Notes under the pieces: model-generated
The model's database searches: none
Seen by the model: the letters and a program-made list of their open reading frames with translations, nothing else
Told to the model about the DNA's origin: nothing
Program-made: the position numbers and the translations under genes
In this document: positions 1-9,464 of the stretch, one piece after another
Layout: each line of letters opens with the position of its first letter
Position numbering within the stretch: position 1 is the stretch's first letter
Assembly (NCBI GenBank): GCA_021824635.1
Contig: JAKAKD010000007.1
Location: forward strand, 1-64,000
Reading direction: 5' to 3'
DNA from: Bacteroidota bacterium
Lineage (GTDB): Bacteria > Bacteroidota > Ignavibacteria > Ignavibacteriales > Melioribacteraceae
DNA: 64,000 nt

Positions 1-1924
1 TTTGTTCACCGTTTGTAGAGAGATCGAAGCTTCTGATTTTATCGCTAAGCACATTTTCTTTTTTTTCTTTCATATCAAAAATGTGAAGATCCCATTTTGT
101 AGCGCCTTTCGGTTTGAATATTTCTTCATACTCGGCTTCCGTAAATTTTGGGACCGAACACCAAAGCACCTTTCCATTTCCTGCTTTCAAATAAAAATAA
201 TTTCCAGCTTCAAAAGGAAGGGGATAAGTTCTTTTCATTAATCCTTCCGTATCAATTTTAAAACCTTTCGGTTCTTTTGATTCGTCTTTCTTTATAGCAT
301 CTGTAAAAGGAGGATTCTCTCCATCCTGCAGTTGAACAACCATTATTTTTTGCGGCTCGGAGACAATGTGGTTATCTTCATAGAAATCCATTTGTATCTC
401 AAAATTTCTGCTTGATACATAGTAGAGATATTTTCCGTTTGCGTCGAATGACGGGTAAAGGTTATCAAAGAAATCATCTGTTACCTCATACTTCTTATTT
501 TGATCTAGACTGTAAATGAATATCTGGCTGTTCTTATTATATTGAACAAAGCTGTAGCAAATCCATTTGCTGTCCGGCGACCAATTATAATCGCTGATTT
601 CCCAGTAGAATTCATCATTCTTCATCTGGTTTGATTCATCTACCTTAACAAGTTTTTTCGAATCAACATCTACATAGAAGATTTTAAAATCTTTATTACC
701 GAAAAGAATTTTCTTCCCATCTGGAGACCAGAGTAAATGGTAATTTGTTTCTTTGAGCGATGTTGTTAATGGAATCCATTCACCGCCTTCAATCTTTTGG
801 ATATATAATTCATACTCACCGCTTTTATCAGAGAAGAATGCGATCCACTTCCCATCAGGAGAAATTTGAGGATACATTTCCCGTGTGCCGGATGAATTTG
901 AAAGATTGGATGTATTTCCTGTTTCTGCCGGGACTGTAAACAAATCTCCTCTTGCTTCAACTGCAACATTTTGACCATCGTTTGATATAGTTGCGTAGTG
1001 AATATAATCTTTAGGATTGATCACCCGGTCTCTCAATTCCCATCTATCTGAAGGAACATCTACATCAATCTTCTTAGATTGATCGGTTTTTGTGTCGAGC
1101 AGATACAAATAGCCGTCATGCATATAAACAATCTGTTCTTTATCGTTCGATGGAGTCATTACATCAACATCGCTATACTTTGTTATCTGAGTAATTTCTT
1201 TTGTATCAAGATTTTCTTTGAAGATGTTTGCTACGCCTCCAACTCTATCCGAAACGAAATACATAAATTTTCCGATCCACATTGGATACGCATTCTTTCC
1301 AACATAGTCTGTAATTGGTGTGAATTTGTTCTCCTTGAAATCGTACATCCAGATATCTGTGTACCATCCACCCTTATATCTTTTCCAATTATATTCTTCC
1401 TGTCCTTTTCTCACGTAAAGAAATTTTGTCCCATCTGCAGAGAAACTGCATCGTACTCCTCGTTCTAACGGAAATCTTTCCGGTGCGGAACCATCTTTAT
1501 CAATGAAGTAAAGATTTCCGTCTCTCATAATAAAATTTTCAAAACCTGACCGGAATACTATTCGTTTCCCATCGGGGGTCCAGCAGATTGATTGTCCGCC
1601 GCCGGGATTGTAAGTAATTCTTTTCGGTTCGCCACCGTCAGTTGAAATTGTGTAAACATTGGATGGAACATCATAAGAGCCGGTGAATGCAATAGTTGAG
1701 CCGTCGGGAGAAAACTTTGCAGAGTTTTCATCTCCGGGAAATGTTGTTAACCGTGCCGCTGTTCCTCCGTTAGAATTCACAATCCAAAGATCCCCTTCAT
1801 AACTAAAAACAATTTTGTTCTTGTTGATATCCGGATCGCGCATGAATCTTCCTTCGGAAGAAGCGAAGATAAAATTTGTAAACAGAATGAAAAAGAATAT
1901 TGAAGTGATGAAGAATTTTTTCAT
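1..1924 (-). CDS. Tricorn-protease-like / PD40 beta-propeller protein, N-terminal part (cut by window edge)
   Basis: An open frame runs from an ATG at 1924 to the left window edge (641 codons seen, no stop). It begins with a clear signal peptide (MKKFFITSIFFFILFTNFIFA). It then carries many WD40/PD40-type blades of the form 'FSPDGSTIAF', 'WTPDGKRIVF', 'ISPDGKWIAFFSDKSGEYEL' and 'WSPDGKKILF', spaced roughly 40-60 residues. This architecture is typical of tricorn-family peptidases, where N-terminal propellers precede a PDZ domain and an S41 serine protease domain; those parts would lie outside the window. The product is probably periplasmic and degrades peptides. A TolB-like or other PD40 protein without a protease domain cannot be excluded because the C-terminal half is missing. 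Confidence 0.82.
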   Translation of the reverse strand, partial: MKKFFITSIFFFILFTNFIFASSEGRFMRDPDINKNKIVFSYEGDLWIVNSNGGTAARLTTFPGDENSAKFSPDGSTIAFTGSYDVPSNVYTISTDGGEPKRITYNPGGGQSICWTPDGKRIVFRSGFENFIMRDGNLYFIDKDGSAPERFPLERGVRCSFSADGTKFLYVRKGQEEYNWKRYKGGWYTDIWMYDFKENKFTPITDYVGKNAYPMWIGKFMYFVSDRVGGVANIFKENLDTKEITQITKYSDVDVMTPSNDKEQIVYMHDGYLYLLDTKTDQSKKIDVDVPSDRWELRDRVINPKDYIHYATISNDGQNVAVEARGDLFTVPAETGNTSNLSNSSGTREMYPQISPDGKWIAFFSDKSGEYELYIQKIEGGEWIPLTTSLKETNYHLLWSPDGKKILFGNKDFKIFYVDVDSKKLVKVDESNQMKNDEFYWEISDYNWSPDSKWICYSFVQYNKNSQIFIYSLDQNKKYEVTDDFFDNLYPSFDANGKYLYYVSSRNFEIQMDFYEDNHIVSEPQKIMVVQLQDGENPPFTDAIKKDESKEPKGFKIDTEGLMKRTYPLPFEAGNYFYLKAGNGKVLWCSVPKFTEAEYEEIFKPKGATKWDLHIFDMKEKKENVLSDKIRSFDLSTNGEQ

Positions 1925-2044
1925 AAAGACCTCTAACAGTTTATTCGGCTGTAAATATAAAGTTTTGGCGTGATAGAAATAAATGATAACTTTTTACCAG
2001 AACGTTAGTTGGTTGTCTTTACCGAAACTCTAAAAGATCATCTC

Positions 2045-2218
2045 TTATTTCTTTTCTAGAACTTTTGGAGAAAATTTTAGGCATTCTTTTCCGGCGGCGG
2101 AGTAAACTTCCATAGATGGGATTTTTTTAGATTTGAATCCAAATACTTTGCAAGCGTAAGGACGCTCTTTTTCCCAGGTTATTTTAAAAAATTGACACTT
2201 TTTACAATCAACGACCAT
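2045..2218 (-). CDS. Small CxxC protein (57 aa)
   Basis: A 57-residue frame starts at ATG 2218 and stops at 2045-2047. It reads MVVDCKKCQFFKITWEK at the N-terminus, then RPYACKVFGFKSKKIPS, and later GKECLKF. The CxxC pair (C5, C8) plus C23 and C46 give four cysteines, which suggests a small zinc-binding or redox domain. The pattern D-C-x-x-C-x-x-F near the start, Y-x-C-K-x-F-G-F-K-S in the middle and G-x-x-C-x-x-F near the end matches a family of about 60 aa that I recall being loosely annotated as uracil-DNA-glycosylase-like or hypothetical; the sequence itself shows no glycosylase. The gene sits alone between the divergent protease and helicase genes. The upstream ribosome binding site is weak. 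Confidence 0.68.
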   Translation of the reverse strand: MVVDCKKCQFFKITWEKERPYACKVFGFKSKKIPSMEVYSAAGKECLKFSPKVLEKK

Positions 2219-2447
2219 CAAATTCTAGCTTTTTGACTAATTATCGAAGGAATTTTTAGAAAATTTATATAAAGAAAATATTTTTGATAAAAGTTAAATT
2301 TCCGAAGACATTCGTGGCAAAATTTAACTTTTCAATTGTACCTCGCGGAATGTCAATTGCCCATATATCCGTGTTCTAAATCTTTAATTTCATTTTGCTT
2401 ATATTAGACAGCAAGTTCACGCTTTTATCACTAATCAGTAGTTAAAT

Positions 2448-4016
2448 TTGCTTAAAAAATACATAACAAAATTCAAAGCTTTATTTGGTGCTAAACCGAA
2501 ATCTGTTTCTGCCGCCTCATCTGCAAAATCAATAGATTCTAAATCATCTGCTCAAAAACAGAAGCCACGTTCTCAAACTAAACCAAGCGGTGTGCATCAT
2601 CCGCGCGAACCACATAAAAAAGAAACGCGCGAGGAGTACCGGCTTCGTCACGAAAAAAAAGGTCGAAAACCTAATCTTCCAATTACAACAAGTTTTGCTC
2701 GACCGGCTCAAATTATCTCTTCGAAACCGTGGGATGATTCATTATTTAAAGTTCCTGTGGTTGATGGTAAAACGCGGTTTCATGATCTTGATATTGCGAA
2801 GGAAATACTTCATGCAATTTATGATTTAGGATTTCAGTATTGTACACAAGTTCAAGCAGAGACTCTTCCCAAATCTCTTGTAGGAGATGATGTTACTGCA
2901 CAAGCTCAGACGGGAACAGGAAAAACTGCGGCATTTCTGGTTACCATCTTTGATCGTATTCTTAAACAGCCGATTGATAAAAAAAGAAAATCCGGAACAC
3001 CGCGGGCATTAATTCTTGCACCTACGCGAGAACTTGTTCTTCAAATTGAAAAAGATGCACGGGGACTTGGCAAATTTGTACCATGTTCAATTCTTGCCCT
3101 TCTCGGAGGCATAGATTACGTAAAGCAGCAAAAAATTCTTCAAAGCGAACCGTGCGATATATTAATCTGCACACCTGGACGTTTAATTGATTTTATGCGC
3201 AAGAAACTTGTTGACTTAGGCAAAGTAGAAATTTTAATTATTGATGAAGCGGATAGAATGCTCGATATGGGATTTATTCCATCGGTCAAACAAATTGTAA
3301 TTGCCACTCCCCAGAAAGCTAAACGGCAGACAATGTTTTTTAGCGCTACAATGACGGGCGATGTAAAACGTCTTGCTGAATCATGGACTAGGCAGGCATT
3401 TGAAATTACTGTCAAACCGGAAGATGTTGCGGTAGAAAGTATTGAACAAATTACTTACATAACCACAATTGCAGAAAAACCGACTCTGCTTTATAATATT
3501 ATAATGCAGAAAAAACTTGAACGGGTTTTGATATTTGTTAACAGGCGCCATGAAGCACGAAGGCTGGTAGAAACATTTAAAACATACGGAATCAGTTGCG
3601 CACTTCTTTCTGGAGAAGTGGATCAAACGCAGCGGATAAAAAGGTTGGAAAATTTCCGGTCGGGCAAAGTGCGCGTTCTTGTAGCAACCGATGTTGCCTC
3701 GCGCGGTCTTCATGTTGAAGCTATCTCGCATGTTATAAATTATAATATGCCGCAGGATGTAGAAGAATACGTGCATCGAATTGGACGTACCGGTCGGGCA
3801 GGAGCTTCGGGTATAGCAATTAATTTTGCCGATGAAGAAGATTCGTACGAGCTTCAAAAACTGGAAGAATTTCTTGGTAAAAAAATTGAATGCATCTTTC
3901 CTGAAGATGAATTACTTATTACTATTCCAGAAATGTATAGTAAAATAGAAGCTCAGAAACCACATAGAAGCGTACCGCAAAAAAGAAAAAGTACCGGACC
4001 AAGAAGAAAAAAATGA
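2448..4016 (+). CDS. DEAD-box ATP-dependent RNA helicase (RhlB/RhlE-like)
   Basis: Cytoplasmic RNA helicase of 522 aa. All core motifs are visible: Q-motif region around residues 130-137, motif I AQTGTGKT at 153-160, PTREL at 192-196, TPGRL at 242-246, DEAD at 266-269, SAT at 299-301, ATDVASRG at 413-420 and HRIGRTGR at 443-450. A lysine/serine-rich N-terminal extension of about 100 residues and a basic C-terminus (KRKSTGPRRKK) probably bind RNA. The phrases GRLIDFMRK and GRTGRAGASG resemble E. coli RhlB more than other DEAD proteins, so a role in mRNA turnover or cold adaptation is likely. The start is TTG at 2448, since no in-frame ATG precedes the conserved core. It converges with the TlpA-like gene, and both 3' ends share one hairpin. 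Confidence 0.93.
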   Translation: MLKKYITKFKALFGAKPKSVSAASSAKSIDSKSSAQKQKPRSQTKPSGVHHPREPHKKETREEYRLRHEKKGRKPNLPITTSFARPAQIISSKPWDDSLFKVPVVDGKTRFHDLDIAKEILHAIYDLGFQYCTQVQAETLPKSLVGDDVTAQAQTGTGKTAAFLVTIFDRILKQPIDKKRKSGTPRALILAPTRELVLQIEKDARGLGKFVPCSILALLGGIDYVKQQKILQSEPCDILICTPGRLIDFMRKKLVDLGKVEILIIDEADRMLDMGFIPSVKQIVIATPQKAKRQTMFFSATMTGDVKRLAESWTRQAFEITVKPEDVAVESIEQITYITTIAEKPTLLYNIIMQKKLERVLIFVNRRHEARRLVETFKTYGISCALLSGEVDQTQRIKRLENFRSGKVRVLVATDVASRGLHVEAISHVINYNMPQDVEEYVHRIGRTGRAGASGIAINFADEEDSYELQKLEEFLGKKIECIFPEDELLITIPEMYSKIEAQKPHRSVPQKRKSTGPRRKK

Positions 4017-4054
4017 GCTAAGCAATAATTATTTTAATAATTGTTTTAGCTCAT
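4013..4054. terminator. Bidirectional hairpin overlapping two convergent stop codons
   Basis: Arms ATGAGCTAA (4013-4021) and TTAGCTCAT (4046-4054) are perfect complements, with an inner AATAATTAT-rich imperfect stem. The hairpin includes the stop codon of the helicase (+, 4014-4016) and that of the thioredoxin gene (-, 4029-4031). U-rich stretches lie on both sides, so it can act as a shared terminator for convergent transcripts. Confidence 0.65.
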
Positions 4055-5384
4055 CAATTGATAAAGGCTTTCCAAGAATTTTTCTTTCTTTATCCAGCAA
4101 AAACATCGTTGGTGTTGCGTAGATAAAATAATCTGATGCTGCTTTAGAACTCCATCCTTTAAGATCGGAAACATTAACCCAATTCAAATTATTATTCTTT
4201 ATGAAGTTGAGCCAGTCTTCTTTTTTCTCATCAAGAGAAATTGCCATCACTTCGAATTTTTTTCCTTTCTGATTCTTATACAAATTATTCAACTCCGGAA
4301 TTAAGTCTTTGCAGTGAGGGCACCAGCTGGCATAAAAGACTAATAATAGTTTATCGGCAGTTATCTTTTTAAAATCAACGATTCTGCCATCGGCATCAGC
4401 CAAAATTATGTCCGGCGCAATTGCATTCACGGGCAGTTTTTTGTTCTGATCAATTCTCCTCTGTATAGAACTTTCGGTTTTGGTATCAAGGCAAAGATCA
4501 TCCTTGATTACATAATTCTGAATAATATAATCGAGAGTCTGATCTAAACCGAACTTTTTAAATCCGTCTATCAGATACTCGGTTATATGTTGATACACTA
4601 GCTGGTTCGACTTAGCTTTGTTAAGAATAGAATCAACAGCAACCATAAATTCTTTTTCTATAAGTTCTTTGGGAAACTGCGGATTGCGGTAATAAGTTAG
4701 ATACTCGATAGTCTTGTTGGTGAAAAGATCGGAATAAATTAATCCGGAATTACTGAAATCAACTTTGTCTAAAGCATGAGCTTTCAGAAAAGCTAATTGT
4801 TTATCCAATGGAAGAGTAAAATCAACTACAGGTAATTGTGCCGATCTAATATACCTTGCAATAAAATTATTCGGGTTTTTCTGTGAAGTGATATTCACAA
4901 ACTCCAAATATTGTTTTTGAAGTTGAGACGCTTTATTGAGTGCTGATAAATAAAAATCATCATCTTTGGGATAGCGTGCAAGGATTAACTGCAGCAATTC
5001 TGTTTTGGTTTTATACTGTCTGTTAAGATTAACGAAAGAATAAAATAGTTTATTGGATTCAGATGTAATAACAGAAACTGAATCGGAAATATTATTTGCG
5101 TCACTGTGAATATTTACATCTTCTCCATCATATATAAAATCAATCCGCTTATTGTTGTTGAATTGTAATAGGTATATACCGGGATGATGTTTCGTTTGCT
5201 CAAACTTGTAATTGAATTTTTCTTTTTGCAAAGATTTTATTGAATCAACAAAAAAAGTTTTTTCACCTTGCAGCGAAAATAGAATTGCCTTATTGGTGTT
5301 AATTCCATCTACAGTAATGGTTACATTCTGAGCCTTGTATGAATTGAAAACCATAAGTATAAACAGAGGCAGAACTTTTTTCAT
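4029..5384 (-). CDS. TlpA/ResA-like thiol-disulfide oxidoreductase
   Basis: A 451-aa exported protein with an N-terminal signal peptide (MKKVLPLFILMVFNSYKAQ). The first 300 residues resemble the DUF4369-type domain that precedes thioredoxin domains in Bacteroidota. The C-terminal thioredoxin-fold domain begins near residue 320 and contains FYASWCPHC with redox pair C355/C358 and the cis-proline segment YATPT near residue 425. Family knowledge points to reduction or isomerisation of periplasmic disulfides, for example in cytochrome c maturation or maintenance of exported proteins. It lies about 60 bp downstream of the FISUMP lipoprotein gene on the same strand, so the two may be co-transcribed. 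Confidence 0.88.
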   Translation of the reverse strand: MKKVLPLFILMVFNSYKAQNVTITVDGINTNKAILFSLQGEKTFFVDSIKSLQKEKFNYKFEQTKHHPGIYLLQFNNNKRIDFIYDGEDVNIHSDANNISDSVSVITSESNKLFYSFVNLNRQYKTKTELLQLILARYPKDDDFYLSALNKASQLQKQYLEFVNITSQKNPNNFIARYIRSAQLPVVDFTLPLDKQLAFLKAHALDKVDFSNSGLIYSDLFTNKTIEYLTYYRNPQFPKELIEKEFMVAVDSILNKAKSNQLVYQHITEYLIDGFKKFGLDQTLDYIIQNYVIKDDLCLDTKTESSIQRRIDQNKKLPVNAIAPDIILADADGRIVDFKKITADKLLLVFYASWCPHCKDLIPELNNLYKNQKGKKFEVMAISLDEKKEDWLNFIKNNNLNWVNVSDLKGWSSKAASDYFIYATPTMFLLDKERKILGKPLSIDELKQLLK

Positions 5385-5443
5385 TAATAGCCCTAAAAAT
5401 TCAGTTGAATGATAATAAAAAGAAAGATGAAATTATTTTACTA

Positions 5444-7294
5444 TTAATCTTTAATGCACCGAACGCTGAAAGCATTATTCTTATTATAATAAATATAACC
5501 GCGGGTGATATCTTTATAGTTATATAGTAGATTAAGGTAGTATGCATGATCAGTATCAACATTTTCTGAACTCCAAAAAAATGCAGTTTGTCCCAAAGTA
5601 AGGGAGACGAAACCAACACCGCCAATTCCTGTCTCATAACCGTAACCGGCAAGTAAAGCAGAAAATCCGCTTGTGTTTGTTCCTAAACCCTCAGCGGTTC
5701 CTTCCTTATCTGCCTTTAATGCGTTCCCGTCATTGTTAACAGTGCTGCTTAGGGTTTCAAAATCATATAAAGTTGGAATATGCCATCCGGTTGGACAAAT
5801 ACCTTGCGTCCCTTGATTAGTGTTATATTGCATCGCTTCATCCCACTGGTAAAGCCCGCCAAATTTAGTACAATTTGCCGCGGCATTGTCTTCAAAACAA
5901 TATTTTTCAATTACACCGTTGTTGGTTTGATCTAAATTTTTGCTAATCATTTTTCCAACATCCATGTTCTCGCTTAACCAGCATTGCCTTCCTATTTTAA
6001 CCACGTTATACGATTTATCAATATGAAATACTGTGCCGGAACATTTTGTCGTAAATATCCAAGGAGAAGACCAGCCCGATGTGCCATAACTATTTGTTGC
6101 GCTTACCCGCCAGAAATATTTTGTTGAAATATTCAAACCTGTTATTTGCTGGCTAGTGCTGGTTAATTCATTCTGATTGTAAACAAAACTCGAAAACGTA
6201 CTATTTGTTGATACTTGCAGAGAATAACTTGTTGCGCTTGTGCTTGGGCTCCAAACTAATAGTGTAGGTGTTTCAATATCAATTGCATCGTTTGCCGGAG
6301 CGAATAATGATGGGGCATAAGGTGCTGTTCCGGTAGTTGAAAATGACCAAGTTGTTGACCAGCCAGACGTGCCATTATTATTTGTTACGCTAACCCGCCA
6401 ATAATATGTTGTTAAATAACTCAAACCTGTCAACTGAAGAGTTGTATTTGTCAATCCGGTTTGATTATGGACTAAACTTGAAAATATATTATTTGTTGAT
6501 ACTTGTAATGTGTAACTAGTTGCGCCTGCGCTTGTATTCCAGACCAATGTTGGTGACACGCTTATACCGGTTGCATTGTTTGCCGGAGATGATAATGTCG
6601 GGGCATTAGGTGGAGGTCCGGCAGTTGTGAATGACCAGACCGTTGACCAGTTTGAAGTTCCATAACTATTGGTTGCGTTTACTCTCCAGAAATATGCTGT
6701 TGAATAGCTTAAACCTGTTACTATAGCATTTGTAGTTGTTAATCCATTTTGGTTATAAACAAAACTTGAGAAGGAACTGTTGTTCGATACTTGCAGAGTG
6801 TAACTTGTTGCACCGGAACTTGTGTTCCATGCCAATAAAGGATAGGTGCTAATACCGGTTGTATTGTTTGCCGGTAATGATAATACCGGGTCACTTGGTG
6901 CTGAGCCTGTAGTTGTAAATGACCAAATTGGTGTTGACCAAGCGGACGTTACATTATTATTTGTCGCGCTAACCCGCCAGTAATATGTTGTTAAATTATT
7001 CAGACCGCTTATCTGCTGACTTGTAGTTGTTAATCCATTTTGATTGTAAATAAAACTTGAGAATAAACTATCGGTTGAAACTTGCAGAGTGTAGCTTGCT
7101 AAATCTGTAGTTGCGTTCCAAGTTAAAGTTGGTGAGGTGCTTATATCAATTGTGTTATTAGCAGGTGAAAGTAATGTCGGTGCCGGTAAAATAACTTCCG
7201 GAATCATAGGATCCGAAAATTTACATGAATATGCTAATGCCAGAAAGCTTAGATAAAAAACGATCTTAATTTTTGTAGAATTCATAGACTTCAT
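5444..7294 (-). CDS. Lipoprotein with four Fn3-like repeats and a FISUMP domain
   Basis: A 616-aa predicted lipoprotein with lipobox LALAYSC near residue 24. Four repeats of about 95 residues follow, each with the pattern 'P-x-L-x-x-P-A-N-x-x ... W-x-x-x-x-x-A-x-x-Y-x-L-Q-V-S' and ending 'YWRV ... W-S', which marks fibronectin type III-like modules. The C-terminal 200 residues contain KIGRQCWLSENMDVG, GLYQWDEAMQY and CPTGWHIPT, the signature of the Fibrobacter succinogenes major paralogous (FISUMP) domain. It is probably a surface-exposed outer-membrane lipoprotein; the ligand is unknown. The four repeats are alike at DNA level, so they could recombine. ATG codons at 7294 and 7285 are both usable starts. 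Confidence 0.88.
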   Translation of the reverse strand: MKSMNSTKIKIVFYLSFLALAYSCKFSDPMIPEVILPAPTLLSPANNTIDISTSPTLTWNATTDLASYTLQVSTDSLFSSFIYNQNGLTTTSQQISGLNNLTTYYWRVSATNNNVTSAWSTPIWSFTTTGSAPSDPVLSLPANNTTGISTYPLLAWNTSSGATSYTLQVSNNSSFSSFVYNQNGLTTTNAIVTGLSYSTAYFWRVNATNSYGTSNWSTVWSFTTAGPPPNAPTLSSPANNATGISVSPTLVWNTSAGATSYTLQVSTNNIFSSLVHNQTGLTNTTLQLTGLSYLTTYYWRVSVTNNNGTSGWSTTWSFSTTGTAPYAPSLFAPANDAIDIETPTLLVWSPSTSATSYSLQVSTNSTFSSFVYNQNELTSTSQQITGLNISTKYFWRVSATNSYGTSGWSSPWIFTTKCSGTVFHIDKSYNVVKIGRQCWLSENMDVGKMISKNLDQTNNGVIEKYCFEDNAAANCTKFGGLYQWDEAMQYNTNQGTQGICPTGWHIPTLYDFETLSSTVNNDGNALKADKEGTAEGLGTNTSGFSALLAGYGYETGIGGVGFVSLTLGQTAFFWSSENVDTDHAYYLNLLYNYKDITRGYIYYNKNNAFSVRCIKD

Positions 7295-7740
7295 TAAAAA
7301 AAATCTTTCTTTTCTATAGTAATGGGGATTTTCTGCTAGTTAAGTTAATATCAATATCATCATATTTATAATATTGTTAAAGAAAATTTTGAAATCAACA
7401 CATAGTTCCTTTTTGAATACATTCTGAAAAATTTCGTGCTTTACCGCACATTTCTAAATTAAGCATAAAGAGAATTTCCATCGGCTATTTTTCACATTTA
7501 CAAAGCATCCTAGTAATTAATAGCAAAAGTAAATGTGTGTGCCAAGCTTAAATAAGAATTGAACTCAGTTCATAGATAGGTAGGTTCCATCTTTTCAAAA
7601 CTTCAACAGCAAAGGTATAATATTATTTATTTTTATTGATTATTCACTTTCCAATCTTTAAGTTTATTCAGAGTAAGAATTCTATCATCTCTTGTTGCTC
7701 TCAGATTTGTTTTGATTTTATATCAATATATTTCAAAACT
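7295..7740. other. Intergenic region between divergent transcripts
   Basis: About 450 bp lie between the FISUMP lipoprotein (-) and the signalling operon (+). The frame reading into the phosphatase gene can be extended upstream to 7636, but that segment looks non-coding. A TATAAT at 7616-7621 with a weak TTCAAA-like element at 7594-7599 is a possible promoter for the operon. I see no RNA gene or clear operator. Confidence 0.4.
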
Positions 7741-9048
7741 ATGTTGAAAGATTTTGAGATCAACCATAACCGGGTATTCCAACTAGAGGAAGAGAATAGT
7801 AAACTAAAAATTTCTGTTCAGGAACTCTCTGTTCTAAATGAAATAGCCACCGCAATAAGCTCTACGCTTGCCATAAAAGATATTGTAGAATTAATTGTAA
7901 AAAAATGTATAAAACATCTGAATGTTGAGCAATGCGCTGTAATGTTGCTGGATAAAAAAAACGATTCATCAAGCTTTAATACTCTTATTAGAAAAGCAGA
8001 CGAAAGCAAAGTTGATCTTCCATTCAGGCTCGATTCACAATTAACGGGGTGGATGATTCTTAATAAATGCCCGTTGATTATTAACGATTTGAAAAATGAC
8101 CACAGATTTGCACTAAATTATTCCGGTGAATCAATTATCAAATCTCTAATAAGTGTTCCGCTATTGATGAAAGGAAATCTTATTGGTATTCTAACTGTGT
8201 TTAACAAGAAAAATGGACGTGCATTTACTCATAATGAAGAGAGATTGCTCTCAATAATTGGGTCTCAGTCCGCTCATGTTATAGAAAATGCGCGCTTATT
8301 TGAAGATGAAAAGAAACTGGTAATTTTACAGGAAGAACTTGAAAGAGCAGCTGAAATTCAAAAAAATCTTTTACCCGCCAAACTGCCTGTTGTTGACGGT
8401 TTTGAATTCTATGCTGTTAATATTCCCGCTAAGGAAGTAGGCGGTGATTACTATGACTTTATAAATATCAATGATAAAAAGACGGCTTTTTGTCTTGGCG
8501 ATGTTTGTGGTAAAGGATTGCCAGCGGCATTACTGATGGCAAACCTTCAGGCAACATTACGCAGTCAAATATTATTTGACATGCCTTGCAGCCAAGCTGT
8601 AAGCCGCTCAAATCTTCTCTTGTATCAAAGCATAGATGCCGCTAGGTTTGTAACATTATTCACCGGGATAATTGATTTATCGTCAAACATGCTGAAGTTT
8701 TGTAACGCCGGGCATAATTATCCAATATTAATTTCGAATAATGGAGAAGTAAATAGATTAAAAGAGGGAGGAATTATTCTTGGCTGTCTCCCAAACTTTC
8801 CATATTCCGAAGGTGAAATTGAATTTAAGAATGGTGATCTATTATTTGCTTTCACAGATGGTATTACGGAAGCCATGAATTCTAAAAACGAAGAATATGG
8901 AGAAGAACGATTGATCGAAGAACTATTAATTGTAAAAGATAATTCATGCCGGGAGATCGCTCAAAAAATTTTAATGAGCGTTAAAACACATATAAAAGAT
9001 GAACCTCAGTATGACGATATAACTTTGTTGATTATAAAAAAATATTAA
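7741..9048 (+). CDS. GAF-domain PP2C/SpoIIE-family serine phosphatase (RsbU-like)
   Basis: A 435-aa protein counted from ATG 7741. The frame is open further upstream, but those residues are not domain-like, so I take the later start. A short coiled segment (residues 10-30) precedes a GAF sensor domain (about 35-200). A linker helix with EELERAAEIQKNLLPAK leads into the PP2C-type phosphatase domain (about 220-435). Metal and catalytic motifs are visible: EVGGDYYDF near 232-240, GDVCGKGLPAALL near 254, FTDGITEAMN near 371 and YDDITLL at the end. Proteins of this kind dephosphorylate STAS antagonists in partner-switching systems. The next gene, 22 bp downstream, encodes such a STAS protein, which makes the pair a likely enzyme and substrate. 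Confidence 0.92.
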   Translation: MLKDFEINHNRVFQLEEENSKLKISVQELSVLNEIATAISSTLAIKDIVELIVKKCIKHLNVEQCAVMLLDKKNDSSSFNTLIRKADESKVDLPFRLDSQLTGWMILNKCPLIINDLKNDHRFALNYSGESIIKSLISVPLLMKGNLIGILTVFNKKNGRAFTHNEERLLSIIGSQSAHVIENARLFEDEKKLVILQEELERAAEIQKNLLPAKLPVVDGFEFYAVNIPAKEVGGDYYDFININDKKTAFCLGDVCGKGLPAALLMANLQATLRSQILFDMPCSQAVSRSNLLLYQSIDAARFVTLFTGIIDLSSNMLKFCNAGHNYPILISNNGEVNRLKEGGIILGCLPNFPYSEGEIEFKNGDLLFAFTDGITEAMNSKNEEYGEERLIEELLIVKDNSCREIAQKILMSVKTHIKDEPQYDDITLLIIKKY

Positions 9049-9070
9049 CTAATTCAAACGGAGGATTATT

Positions 9071-9409
9071 ATGAAAATAAATGTGGTTGAAAAATATACC
9101 GCCGCTATCATAGAACTAAAGGGAGATATTATTGGTGGACCGCATAATGAAGAGTTTAGCAACACGCTGCGCAAGCTAATTTCCGATCAAAAGAAAAACA
9201 TTGTTATTGACTTGGCGGAGACTAAATACATGAACAGCTCGGGTCTTGGCATGCTAATTAGCGGTTATACCACAGTAAAAAATTCCGGCGGCGACTTAAA
9301 ACTTGCGAACGTTACAAAAAAAATTGAAAGCTTATTGGTGATAACAAAACTGAGTTCAATATTCGAAAACTATTCTACCGTGGAGGAAGCAGTAAAAAGT
9401 TTTAGTTAA
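9071..9409 (+). CDS. STAS-domain anti-sigma factor antagonist (SpoIIAA/RsbV-like)
   Basis: A 112-aa single STAS domain. The segment YMNSSGLGMLISGY carries the conserved phosphorylatable serine (S56 or S57) that an anti-sigma kinase or another Ser/Thr kinase modifies. A strong Shine-Dalgarno GGAGG at 9060-9064 lies 6 nt before the ATG. The gene lies between a PP2C phosphatase and a Ser/Thr kinase, so its phosphorylation state is probably set by these neighbours. No RsbW-type HATPase anti-sigma factor is encoded nearby, so the downstream partner is unknown. Confidence 0.92.
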   Translation: MKINVVEKYTAAIIELKGDIIGGPHNEEFSNTLRKLISDQKKNIVIDLAETKYMNSSGLGMLISGYTTVKNSGGDLKLANVTKKIESLLVITKLSSIFENYSTVEEAVKSFS

Positions 9410-9464
9410 AAGCCGTTGTAGACTTATATCGTTCTGATTCTTCCTTTTGATTAGGAATGAAAAT

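Noticed and set aside
3381-3857. 158-codon minus-strand frame inside the helicase gene
   Set aside because: It lies entirely opposite the conserved helicase core, which is clearly the coding strand.
7636-7740. Longer N-terminus for the GAF/PP2C phosphatase
   Set aside because: The 35 extra residues are hydrophobic and Cys/Ser-rich without domain match and overlap the likely promoter; ATG 7741 fits better.
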